From assembly GCA_035536915.1 (NCBI GenBank), contig DATLNE010000043.1, forward strand, positions 1 through 60,687: DNA of 60,687 nucleotides. Reading direction: 5' to 3'. Of the stretch, positions 53,699-60,687 are shown piece after piece. Under the pieces are notes generated by a model. That model saw only the letters and a program-made list of their open reading frames with translations, made no database searches and was not told the DNA's origin. Made by a program: the position numbers and the translations under genes. The stretch comes from Acidimicrobiales bacterium. GTDB lineage: Bacteria; Actinomycetota; Acidimicrobiia; Acidimicrobiales; JAHWLA01. Position 1 is the stretch's first letter, and the number at the start of each line of letters is the position of its first letter.

Positions 53699-55053
53699 AG
53701 CGAAGCGATGAGTTTCTCGACCCGCTCGTCGCGGGATTTGAACGGGTCCTTGCACAGCACGGTGCGCTGGGCCTGGTCGTTGAGCTTGAGGTGCACCCAG
53801 TCGACGGTGAAGTCGCGGCGGCGTTCCTTGGCCCGGCGGATGAACTCGCCCCGCAGCTTGGCCCGGGTCGTCTGCGGCGGGGTGTCCATGGCCGTCTCGA
53901 TGGTCTCGTCGTCGCACATGCGCTCGACCATGCCCCGTTCCTGCATGCGGTAGAAGAGGCCGCGGTCGCGTGACACGTCGTGGTACTGCAGGTCCATGAG
54001 GGCGACCTTGGGATGCGTCAGCGGCACGCCGTGGCGCTCGCGGTAGCCCTCGATGAGCCGATGCTTGATGACCCAGTCGCACTCGCGGTCGAGCTTCATG
54101 GGGTCGTTCTCCAACTGGGTCAGGCAGTGCTCCCACATTGTGAGGGCTTGTTCCTCGAGGGGGCTGAGGCCCTTCTGGGCGTGGTACTTCTGGGCCCGCT
54201 GGAGGTACTCGGCCTGGATCTCCAGAGCGCTGGCCTCGCGGCCGTTGGCCAGCCGCACCCGGCGCTTGCACGTCGTGTCGTGGCTGATTTCGCGGATGGC
54301 GCGGATGGGGTTCTCCAACGTCATGTCGCGTAGGACCACGCTGGGGTCTTCGAGCATGCGCAGGAGGATGGACGTGGCGCCCACCTTGAGGAAGGTGGCG
54401 TACTCGCTCATGTTGGAGTCGCCCACGATGACGTGGAGGCGGCGGAAGCGCTCGGCATCGGCGTGGGGTTCGTCGCGGGTGTTGATGATGGGACGGCTCC
54501 GGGTGGTCGCCGAGGAGACGCCTTCCCAGATGTGCTCGGCCCGTTGGCTGATGCAGTACATGGCGCCGCGAGCCGTCTGCAGGACCTTGCCCGCACCCGC
54601 GTAGATCTGGCGGGAGACGAAGAACGGGATGAGGACTTCGGCGTAGTGGCCGAAGTCGTCGCGCCGGCTGGTGAGGTAGTTCTCGTGGCAGCCGTAGGAG
54701 TTGCCCGCCGAGTCGGTGTTGTTCTTGAACAGGTAGATGACCCCGCGGATGCCTTCTTCCCGCAGGCGCTGCTCGGCGCTGAGCAGGAGGTGTTCGAGGA
54801 TGCGCTCGCCTGCCTTGTCGTGCACGACGAGGTCGAGGATGGAGTCGCACTCGGGGGTGGCGTACTCGGGGTGGCTGCCCACGTCGAGGTAGAGGCGGGC
54901 GCCGTTTTCGAGGAACACGTTGCTGCTGCGTCCCCAGCTCACGACACGGCGGAAGAGGTACCGGGCCACCTCGTCGGGGCTCAGGCGGCGCTGGCCTCGA
55001 AGCGTGCAGGTGACGCCGTACTCGTTTTCGAGGCCGAAGATGCGTCGATCCAT
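53695..55053 (-). CDS. pafA: Pup-protein ligase PafA
   Basis: 452-residue glutamine-synthetase-fold ligase that joins the C-terminal glutamate of Pup to lysines of target proteins. E9 in [12 protein letters not shown] and D57 in [19 protein letters not shown] are the expected catalytic residues. The signature [18 protein letters not shown] and [20 protein letters not shown] are clear. It lacks the Dop loop, which separates it from Dop in this same window. ATG start. Confidence 0.97.
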   Translation of the reverse strand: MDRRIFGLENEYGVTCTLRGQRRLSPDEVARYLFRRVVSWGRSSNVFLENGARLYLDVGSHPEYATPECDSILDLVVHDKAGERILEHLLLSAEQRLREEGIRGVIYLFKNNTDSAGNSYGCHENYLTSRRDDFGHYAEVLIPFFVSRQIYAGAGKVLQTARGAMYCISQRAEHIWEGVSSATTRSRPIINTRDEPHADAERFRRLHVIVGDSNMSEYATFLKVGATSILLRMLEDPSVVLRDMTLENPIRAIREISHDTTCKRRVRLANGREASALEIQAEYLQRAQKYHAQKGLSPLEEQALTMWEHCLTQLENDPMKLDRECDWVIKHRLIEGYRERHGVPLTHPKVALMDLQYHDVSRDRGLFYRMQERGMVERMCDDETIETAMDTPPQTTRAKLRGEFIRRAKERRRDFTVDWVHLKLNDQAQRTVLCKDPFKSRDERVEKLIASL

Positions 55054-55093
55054 TTGGCCCCACGGTACCGTTCACTGCATGGAGAGGAGCCCG

Positions 55094-55297
55094 ATGGTGC
55101 ACCTCACCACCGTGCCGAGCGCATTTGCCGCTCGCGTGGTGGCCGCCCGGCTGGGCGCCGACGGCATCATGGCGGAGTTGCGGGGCGCCGCCCTCGACAG
55201 CGTCTACCCCCTGCCGGGACACGTCGACGTGTACGTGTCGGTCGACGATTTCGAGTTGGCGCGGGACCTGCTGTCGGCCGACGAAGCCGAGGCCTGA
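55094..55297 (+). CDS. Small DUF2007-like protein on the opposite strand
   Basis: 67 residues: MVHLTTVPSAFAARVVAARL, then ADGIMAELRG and HVDVYVSVDDFELARDLLSA, fitting the DUF2007 (putative signal-transducing) family. ATG at 55094 with GGAGAGGAG 4 bp upstream. It runs against the proteasome genes: divergent from pafA (40 bp between starts) and one base from the prcA stop. So prcA and pafA cannot share a simple uninterrupted context. Confidence 0.75.
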   Translation: MVHLTTVPSAFAARVVAARLGADGIMAELRGAALDSVYPLPGHVDVYVSVDDFELARDLLSADEAEA

Positions 55298-55298
55298 A

Positions 55299-55982
55299 TC
55301 AGCCGAGCAGGGTGGCCAGCTCGTCGTCCTCGACGCGGCGGAAGGACCGGCGGGCGTCCTTGGTGCTGCGTTCCAGCACCGCCACTTCGAGGTCCTTGGG
55401 CTCCAACGTGCGTTCTGGGCCGGCCAGCGACTTCACCGCCGCCTGCACCGCGGAGGGCAGGTTCCAGCCCGCTTGGTAGGCGGACTCCATGCGAGCGGTG
55501 ATGGCGTCGGCCTCGCCGCCGAGCACGGTGAAGCGGTCCTCGTCGAACACGGTGCCGTCGTAGAGGATGTGGAAGAGCTGGTCGTCGTCGGCGTGCGGCG
55601 TGACCTCGGCGACGAGGATCTCCACCTCCATGGGCTTCATGTCGTGGGTGAAAATCTGGCCCAGGTGGCGGGCGTAGAGGTTGGCCAGGCTGCGGGCGTC
55701 GACGTCTTCCCGGCTGTACTGGTAGCCCTTGACGTCGGCGTGTTGGACGCCTGCCACCCGCAGCTGGTCGAACTCGTTGTACTTGCCGACGCCCGCGAAG
55801 GCGATGCGGTCGTAGATCTCGCTCACCTTGTGGAGGGTGTGGCTGGGGTTCTCGGCGGCGATGAGCACGCCGTCGTCGTAGAGGGTGCCGACCAGGGCGC
55901 GGCCGCGGGCGATGCCCTTGCGCGCGTAGTCGGCCTTGTCCTTCATGAACTGCTCGGGCGCGACGTAGAACGGCATGCTCAT
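55299..55982 (-). CDS. prcA: Proteasome alpha subunit
   Basis: 227 residues. The alpha-type N-terminus (YVAPEQFMKDKADYARKGIA, RGRALVG) forms the gate of the 20S core and lacks the catalytic Thr; the family segment GVLIAAENPSHTLHKVSEIY is present. ATG at 55982. A 160-bp gap with a GC-rich palindromic element separates it from prcB, which is longer than the usual near-zero spacing. Stop one base from the plus-strand DUF2007-like gene. Confidence 0.96.
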   Translation of the reverse strand: MSMPFYVAPEQFMKDKADYARKGIARGRALVGTLYDDGVLIAAENPSHTLHKVSEIYDRIAFAGVGKYNEFDQLRVAGVQHADVKGYQYSREDVDARSLANLYARHLGQIFTHDMKPMEVEILVAEVTPHADDDQLFHILYDGTVFDEDRFTVLGGEADAITARMESAYQAGWNLPSAVQAAVKSLAGPERTLEPKDLEVAVLERSTKDARRSFRRVEDDELATLLG

Positions 55983-56072
55983 GATGACAGCATCGGCCCG
56001 TGGCCGATTCCTTTCTCATTCTCTCTAACTAAGGAGCGCTTCGACACACCGAGGGAGCGAACGGGTGGCGCC

Positions 56073-56140
56073 GATGGGAAGGGACCCGCCCGGCGGACGC
56101 CGGGTGGGAAGGGAGCCCGTCGGTGACAGGACCCGTGAGC
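56073..56140. repeat. GC-rich palindromic element after prcB
   Basis: Inverted repeat CCCGCCCGGCG (56085-56095) with CGCCGGGTGGG (56098-56108), one mismatch, flanked on both sides by GGGAAGGGA and followed by GACAGGACCCG. A closely similar element lies at 59341-59405 after mpa. In the minus-strand transcript it lies directly after the prcB stop, before prcA. Confidence 0.65.
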
Positions 56141-56142
56141 GG

Positions 56143-56943
56143 TCACCTGTTCAACCCCTGTTCGGTCTTGCGGGCAATCAAGGCGGCGAAGCGCTCGGCC
56201 ACCTCGGCATCCGGCACGCTCTCGTAGCCCCGCTCGGTGATGGTGGCCACCGTGGGGTAGATGCCGCGCACGGCGTCGGGGCCACCGGTGGCGCTGTCTT
56301 CGTCGGCCGCCTCGTAGAGGCCTTGCACGGCCAGCTCGATGGCAGTGTTGTGGTCGAGGTTCTCGCGCCACTGCATCTTCACCGCGGTGCGGGCGTCGCG
56401 GCCGCCGGAGCCGTCGGCGTGGAAGTCGCTCTCTTCGTAGCGGCCGCCCGTGACGTCGTAGGTGAAGATGCGTCCTTGGCGGCGGCGCAGGTCGTAGCCC
56501 GCGAACAGGGGGATGACGGCGAGGCCCTGCATGGCGCTGGGCAGGTTCTGGCGCACCATCTGGGCCAGTTGGTTGGCCTTGCCCTCCAGGCTCAGCGCCG
56601 CGCCTTCGACCTTTTCGTAGTGCTCCAGTTGGAGCTGGAAGAGCTTGACCATCTCCAGGGCGAAGCCCGCGGCGCCCGCGATGGCCACGCCGCTGTGGCG
56701 GTCGGCCGGGTGCACCTTGTCCATGGCCCGGTGGGCGATGCTGCTGCCTGCGGTGGCCCGCCGGTCGCCCGCCATGACCACGCCGTCGGCGTAGCGCAGG
56801 GCGACGATGGTGGTGCCGTGCGTGATGGTGAGGTTGCCGGGGGCGTCGAGGGTGACCTCGGGAAGGCCGAGGCCGAGCTTGGAGAGGAGGCCCACGAAGT
56901 TGGGCCCGGGGTCCTCGTCGGGCTTGAAGAGCGGAAGCGTCAT
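56143..56943 (-). CDS. prcB: Proteasome beta subunit
   Basis: 266-residue precursor. The propeptide ends at NLTITHG, and mature protein starts at catalytic T44 in the string TTIVALRYADGVVMAGDRRA, with the conserved D and K17-equivalent region following. ATG at 56943 (MTLPLFKPDEDPG). It follows the HNH endonuclease gene by 14 bp, so it may now depend on a promoter that includes the SOS box. Forms the inner rings of the 20S core. Confidence 0.97.
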   Translation of the reverse strand: MTLPLFKPDEDPGPNFVGLLSKLGLGLPEVTLDAPGNLTITHGTTIVALRYADGVVMAGDRRATAGSSIAHRAMDKVHPADRHSGVAIAGAAGFALEMVKLFQLQLEHYEKVEGAALSLEGKANQLAQMVRQNLPSAMQGLAVIPLFAGYDLRRRQGRIFTYDVTGGRYEESDFHADGSGGRDARTAVKMQWRENLDHNTAIELAVQGLYEAADEDSATGGPDAVRGIYPTVATITERGYESVPDAEVAERFAALIARKTEQGLNR

Positions 56944-56957
56944 GTCGACGCCGGAGG

Positions 56958-57512
56958 CTAGCGGCTGTGCTCGGCTACCAGTGCTGCCACCCGCTGTGTC
57001 GCACGTTGGCGGGCTTCGGGGTCGAACACCACGTAGTCGGCGGCCCGCAGGAGCAGGACGGCGTCGTCTTCGAAGTCGCCCAGGGCGTTGTTGCACCGGA
57101 AGCACAACAGGCCCCGCACTCGGCCCGTGCCGTGCTCGTGGTCGACGTGGAGGGAGATGTCGTCACGCGGCGGCCGCTCGCAGATGCCGCACACGCCCTC
57201 TTGGGCGGCGAGCATCTCGTCGTATGTCTCCAGCGTGATCCCGAACTTCCGCCGCAGGTGCCCGGCTCGGTCCTTGGCCTTCACCTCCGGCCGTGTGCGC
57301 CGCTCCCGCTGATACGCCCGGACACGCTCGGGGTTCGCTTGCTGCCAAGCCTTCGCCCGGGCGATGGCTTGCTCCCGTACTTGTGGATACCGGGCCTTAG
57401 CTCGGACTTGGAAGCACCGCTTGCAGTCACCGCGGTAGCCGTCTCGGGCACTGGCCTCTCGGTAAAACTCCGTGAGCGGGAGCTCTTCCCCACATTTCGA
57501 GCATCGCTTCAT
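56958..57512 (-). CDS. HNH endonuclease (endonuclease VII-like), SOS-box controlled
   Basis: 184 residues. N-terminal zinc finger with C4, C7, C30 and C33 (RCSKCGEE, GDCKRCFQ), a helical linker, and a C-terminal HNH domain with C108, C111 (EGVCGICERPP), D124-H125-H127 (HVDHEHGTG), and C137, C140, N141 (LLCFRCNNALGD), matching recombination endonuclease VII. All metal and catalytic residues are present. Codon use is less GC-biased than neighbours, and it stands between pup and prcB, where actinobacteria normally have nothing, so it looks acquired. The ATG at 57512 lies 12 bp after a LexA palindrome. Confidence 0.92.
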   Translation of the reverse strand: MKRCSKCGEELPLTEFYREASARDGYRGDCKRCFQVRAKARYPQVREQAIARAKAWQQANPERVRAYQRERRTRPEVKAKDRAGHLRRKFGITLETYDEMLAAQEGVCGICERPPRDDISLHVDHEHGTGRVRGLLCFRCNNALGDFEDDAVLLLRAADYVVFDPEARQRATQRVAALVAEHSR

Positions 57513-57518
57513 GCTCTG

Positions 57519-57548
57519 ATGGTATCGAACATATGTTCGACGTGTCAA
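57519..57548 (-). promoter_or_regulatory. Promoter of the HNH gene (-35 TTGACA, -10 TACCAT)
   Basis: On the minus strand TTGACA (57548-57543) and TACCAT (57524-57519) are 18 bp apart. Transcription would start about 6-7 bp downstream, at or next to the ATG at 57512, giving a leaderless mRNA. The LexA-type palindrome occupies the spacer, so repressor binding would block polymerase. Confidence 0.65.
57525..57540. promoter_or_regulatory. LexA/SOS box, perfect palindrome
   Basis: TCGAACATATGTTCGA is a perfect 16-bp palindrome that fits the Gram-positive and actinobacterial LexA consensus CGAAC-N4-GTTCG with both half-sites exact. It lies between the -35 and -10 boxes of the HNH endonuclease gene, 12 bp before the start codon. 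The lexA gene is not in the window. Confidence 0.85.
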
Positions 57549-57564
57549 CACTTGTACGAAAGGC

Positions 57565-57762
57565 CTACTGACCGCCCTTTTGTACATAGGACCTCACGAA
57601 GTCCTCTGCGTTCTCCTCAAGCACCTCGTCAATTTCGTCCAGGAGATCGTCGAGTTCTTCCTTGAGCTTCTCGCCCTTGTCGGACGTCGCGGGCGCGGCC
57701 TCCTCGACGGCCTCGTCCTCGCGGGTGGTGGTCTGCTTCTTCTTCAGCTCTCGTTCTGCCAT
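57565..57762 (-). CDS. pup: Prokaryotic ubiquitin-like protein Pup
   Basis: 65 residues. Disordered acidic protein with coiled-coil central part (KGEKLKEELDDLLDEIDEVL) and C-terminus YVQKGGQ. The final residue is Gln, so Dop must deamidate it to Glu before ligation. AGGAGG overlaps the dop stop codon and lies 10 bp before the ATG, coupling pup to dop. Bound by Mpa and attached to substrates by PafA. Confidence 0.97.
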   Translation of the reverse strand: MAERELKKKQTTTREDEAVEEAAPATSDKGEKLKEELDDLLDEIDEVLEENAEDFVRSYVQKGGQ

Positions 57763-57777
57763 GACGGTGACTGCCTC

Positions 57778-59268
57778 CTAGGAGCCCAAACGCTCCAACA
57801 ACTCGGATGGGCTCGAACATCCCTCCAACAACCTATCGACCATCGCAGCCGTACCTCTGAGCGGTTCCATCATCGGCACCCGGCGCAGGGGGTCGGTACC
57901 CAGGTCGAACACCAGCGAGTCCCAGTTGGCCGCGGCGATCGACGACGCCCACTTCTGCAGGCACTTGCCCCGGAAGTAGGCCCGGGTGTCTGTGGGGGGC
58001 TCGGTAATGGCGTCGATCACCTCGTCCTCGGTCACCAGCCGCTCCATGGGCAGCCGCCCGAACAGCGACCGCTCGGGCCGCACGTCGTGGTACTGCAGGT
58101 CCATGGCCGCCAGCTTGTGGTCGCTCCACGACAACCCGTGGCGCTCGCGGTAGCCCTCGAGCAGCCGGTACTTGGCCACCCAGTCGAGCTGGTTGGCCAA
58201 CGACATGGGGTCGGACTCCAGGCCGGTGAGCACCTGCTCCCACCGCTCCATCACCATGGCGCCTACCGACTCCCCCACCGACTCCAAGCCGTGGGCGTCG
58301 ACGTACTTCTGGGCCAGGTTGAAGTACTCCCACTGGACCTGCAGGGCCGTCATGGACGACCCGTCGGCCAGCGCCAGCGGCTTGCGCAGCGACACGTCGT
58401 AGGACACCGCCCGCATCGACGCCACCGGCGTGGCCAACGTGAAGTCGCGGGCGCCGAGCCAGTCGTCCTCGATCATCGACAGCACGATGGCGGTGACGCC
58501 CACCTTCAGGAACGTCGAGATCTCGGCCAGGTTGGCGTCGCCCGCGATGACGTGGAGCCGCCGGTACTTCTGGGCATCGGCGTGGGGCTCGTCGCGGGTG
58601 TTGACGATGGGCCGCTTGAGGGTGGTCTCCAGCCCCACCTCTTCTTCGAAGAAGTCGGCCCGCTGCGTCAGTTGGAAGGGCACCTCGGCGCTCGTAACCG
58701 ACGTCGACTCGGTGCCCACCTTGCCCGCCCCCGTGTAGATCTGGCGGGTGACGAAGTGGGGCATGACGTGCTGCACGATGCGGCCGAACGGGGCCTGGCG
58801 GTCCATGAGGTAGTTCTCATGGGTGCCGTAGGAGTTGCCCTTGCGGTCGGAGTTGTTCTTGTAGACGACGATGCCCTGGCCGTCGGGCAACGCCCGGGCC
58901 GCCGCCTCCATCGACCGAGCCAGGATGCGCTCGCCCGCCTTGTCGTAGCGCACGATCTCCAAGGGGTCGGCGCACTCCGGCGTGGAGAACTCGGGATGGG
59001 CGTGGTCGACGTAGTAGCGCGCTCCGTTGGTGAGCACGGCATTGACCAGGTGGGTCTCCACCTCGGGTGGCATGGCCCCTTCGCGGGCGAACCCGCGGGC
59101 GTCGTTGCCGGGCGACTCGTCCTCGAAGTCCCAGCCGACCTTGCGTTGGAGCTCGTTGACGTAGGCGTTGATGAGGACCGACGACGCGGCGATGGGGTTG
59201 GAGTCGCCCGCGCCCCGGAGCACGATTCCGTACTCCGTCTCCAGCCCCAACACCTTCCGAATCGCCAC
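57778..59268 (-). CDS. dop: Deamidase/depupylase Dop
   Basis: 496 residues of the carboxylate-amine ligase fold. It deamidates the C-terminal Gln of Pup and also removes Pup from proteins. D88 in RYYVDHAHPEFSTPEC is the expected nucleophile; the Dop-specific loop is about residues 48-65 (FEDESPGNDARGFAR). Other signatures: KNNSDRKGNSYGTHENYL and [23 protein letters not shown] start at 59268. The gap to mpa contains a palindromic element related to that after prcB. Confidence 0.96.
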   Translation of the reverse strand: MAIRKVLGLETEYGIVLRGAGDSNPIAASSVLINAYVNELQRKVGWDFEDESPGNDARGFAREGAMPPEVETHLVNAVLTNGARYYVDHAHPEFSTPECADPLEIVRYDKAGERILARSMEAAARALPDGQGIVVYKNNSDRKGNSYGTHENYLMDRQAPFGRIVQHVMPHFVTRQIYTGAGKVGTESTSVTSAEVPFQLTQRADFFEEEVGLETTLKRPIVNTRDEPHADAQKYRRLHVIAGDANLAEISTFLKVGVTAIVLSMIEDDWLGARDFTLATPVASMRAVSYDVSLRKPLALADGSSMTALQVQWEYFNLAQKYVDAHGLESVGESVGAMVMERWEQVLTGLESDPMSLANQLDWVAKYRLLEGYRERHGLSWSDHKLAAMDLQYHDVRPERSLFGRLPMERLVTEDEVIDAITEPPTDTRAYFRGKCLQKWASSIAAANWDSLVFDLGTDPLRRVPMMEPLRGTAAMVDRLLEGCSSPSELLERLGS

Positions 59269-59340
59269 ACCTTTGACCCTACCTCCCGGTTCGCACCGTC
59301 AAGCGTGGGCGCGGAACCACCGAGCCGGCCGGGTGGCCGG

Positions 59341-59405
59341 TTTGGGAGGGCCCCGCCCGGCGGCAGCCGGGCGGGAGGGACCCATGCCGGACAGGACCCG
59401 GCCCG
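59341..59405. repeat. GC-rich palindromic element after mpa
   Basis: Perfect 10-bp arms CCCGCCCGGC (59352-59361) and GCCGGGCGGG (59366-59375) with loop GGCA, flanked by GGGAGGG on the left and GAGGGA on the right, followed by GACAGGACCCG. The whole element parallels the one at 56073-56140. In the transcript it follows the mpa stop directly. Confidence 0.65.
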
Positions 59406-59409
59406 ACCG

Positions 59410-60274
59410 CTAGAGGTACTGCCCCGTTCCCACGCGCTCGATGGCGCGCCCACCGGTGGTCTCCTTGCCCTCCGACATGAGCACCCGCAGGAAGACGATG
59501 CGCTCGCCCTTCTTGCCGGAGATCTTCGCCCAGTCGTCGGGGTTGGTGGAGTTGGGCAGGTCCTCGTGCTCCTTGAACTCCTGGCGGATCGACTCGAGCA
59601 GGTCCTGGGTGCGGATGCCCCGCTCCTGTCCCGCGATCTCGCGCTTGATGGCCAGCTTCTTGGCCCGCCGCACGATGTTCTCGATCATGGCCCCGGACGA
59701 GAAGTCCTTGAAGTACATGACCTCTTTGTCGCCGTTCTGGTACGTCACCTCGATGAACCGGTTGTCGTCGTCGGTGGCGTACATGTCGGCCACGGTGCGC
59801 TCGATCATGGCCTGCACGGCCTTGGCCGGGTCGCCGCCGCCCAACGAGGCGACCTCGCCCGCGTCGAGGGGCAGGTCGGGCTTGAGGTAGCGGGAGAAGA
59901 TCTGGGTGGCCGCCGCCTCGTCGGGCCGCTCCACCTTGATCTTCACGTCGAGGCGACCGGGGCGCAGGATGGCCGGGTCGATGAGGTCCTCACGGTTGGA
60001 GGCACCGATCACGATGTCGTTCTTCAACGTCTCCACGCCGTCGATCTCGGCCAGCAACTGGGGCACGATCGTGGACTCCATGTCGGAGCTGATGCCCGTG
60101 CCTCGGGTGCGGAACAGCGAGTCCATCTCGTCGAAGAAGACGATGACGGGCATGCCTTCCTCGGACTTCTCCCGGGCCCGCTGGAACACCAGGCGGATCT
60201 GGCGCTCGGTCTCGCCGACGTATTTGTTCAGCAGCTCGGGGCCCTTGATGTTCAGGAAGTAGGACCGGGCCGCC
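59410..60274 (-). CDS. mpa: Proteasomal AAA+ ATPase Mpa/ARC, C-terminal part (5' end broken)
   Basis: C-terminal ~288 residues of the ATPase that unfolds pupylated proteins and feeds them to the 20S core. Walker [19 protein letters not shown], sensor-1 [20 protein letters not shown], arginine-finger region and the C-terminal GQYL (the motif that docks in the alpha ring) are intact. Upstream of 60274 the frame runs into an inverted Walker A fragment and then a second, diverged copy of the same segment, so the gene is interrupted here. A complete protein would be near 600 residues. Confidence 0.9.
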
Positions 60275-60360
60275 GGGCTGCGGCAAGACGCTCATCGCCA
60301 AGGCGGTCGCCAACTCCCTCGCCAAGAAGGTCTCCGAGGTGACCGGGATCAAGGGGGCCA
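60264..60360 (+). pseudogene. Inverted Walker A fragment of mpa
   Basis: On the plus strand this piece encodes [16 protein letters not shown] followed by [10 protein letters not shown], the Walker A region of Mpa, in the opposite direction to the surrounding mpa sequence. It differs at many wobble positions from the Walker A copy at the window edge. Its borders coincide with short shared strings (CGGGCCGCC at 60266-60274; GGCCAAGAGCT at 60356-60366), as in fold-back chimeras. Confidence 0.75.
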
Positions 60361-60687
60361 AGAGCTGGGGCACGATCGTCGATTCCATGTCGGAGGAGAT
60401 ACCGGTGCCGCGCGTTCGGAACAGGGAGTCCATCTCGTCGAAGAAGACGATGACGGGCCAACCCTCTTCCGACTTCTCGCGGGCCCGCTGAAACACGAGG
60501 CGGATCTGGCGCTCGGTCTCACCGACGTACTTGTTGAGCAGCTCCGGACCCTTGATGTTGATGAAGTAGCTCTTCGCCGCCTTGTCACCGGTGACGACCG
60601 CGACCTTCTTCGCCAGTGAGTTGGCCACCGCCTTGGCGATGAGCGTCTTGCCACACCCCGGCGGGCCGTACAGGAGGATGCCCTTCG
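60361..60687 (-). pseudogene. Second, diverged mpa segment reaching the window edge
   Basis: Encodes [20 protein letters not shown] through [20 protein letters not shown] to STIVPQLL, i.e. Walker A and Walker B of Mpa. It repeats, with many silent and a few coding changes (EEGWPVI against EEGMPVI), the part present at 60052-60263. It stops abruptly at the inverted fragment. Probably the end of another mpa allele joined to the first during amplification or assembly; a real duplication is less likely. Confidence 0.75.

Noticed and set aside
57580-60342. Plus-strand open frame of about 920 codons across pup, dop and mpa
   Set aside because: Antisense shadow of well-supported proteasome genes; no ribosome site and no recognisable domain.

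Overview
The window is about 60.7 kb of very GC-rich DNA with tightly packed genes, many GTG and TTG starts, and frequent 1-4 bp stop/start overlaps. A complete Pup-proteasome locus (mpa, dop, pup, prcB, prcA, pafA, pafB, pafC), a six-gene mce operon, a DUF4193 protein and the order pafC-tatA-tatC-helY point to an actinobacterium. The unusual gene fusions and many lineage-specific genes suggest a deep branch such as the Acidimicrobiia; this placement is inference. No rRNA, tRNA, transposase or CRISPR array was seen.

Region 1 (1-3667, plus strand) is the glycine cleavage set gcvT (5' truncated by the window edge), gcvPA and gcvPB. Region 2 (3770-17862) looks like an accessory cell-surface and signalling block. 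It holds a NarL-type histidine kinase and response regulator translationally coupled to a secreted lysyl oxidase homologue, then two small secreted proteins, a 1033-residue exported protein with a C-terminal membrane anchor, a membrane-tethered substrate-binding protein, a LivH-LivM-LivG triple-fusion ABC transporter and LivF. Two more small secreted proteins follow on the other strand.

Region 3 (17890-26468) is a set of short, mostly independent genes: class II aldolase, AlkB-like dioxygenase, superinfection-immunity-like protein, tyrosine recombinase, alpha/beta hydrolase, a disordered Arg/Pro-rich protein, small zinc-ribbon proteins, crotonase, Nudix, GNAT, universal stress protein and DUF4193. 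Region 4 (26522-36453, minus strand) is one mce lipid-transport operon: ATPase, two YrbE permeases, six MCE proteins (two of them lipoproteins, the last with a sortase-like LAATG tail) and an Mce-associated protein. Region 5 (36821-45236) holds two LysM cell-wall hydrolases, a four-unit hairpin repeat array, a double-length ThyX-like protein, a diacylglycerol-kinase-like fragment, helY, tatC and tatA. Region 6 (45400-49373) holds a multi-domain histidine kinase, an MBL-fold hydrolase, a GDPD phosphodiesterase and signal peptidase I.

Region 7 (49386-60687, minus strand) is the proteasome locus. It departs from the textbook order in several ways: an HNH endonuclease gene with a perfect LexA/SOS box inside its promoter sits between pup and prcB; two tandem SAM methyltransferases and a DUF3866 protein sit between pafA and pafB; a small plus-strand gene sits between pafA and prcA; and related GC-rich palindromic elements follow the stop codons of prcB and mpa. 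The last ~430 bp repeat part of mpa in diverged and inverted copies, which looks like a chimeric join at a contig end.
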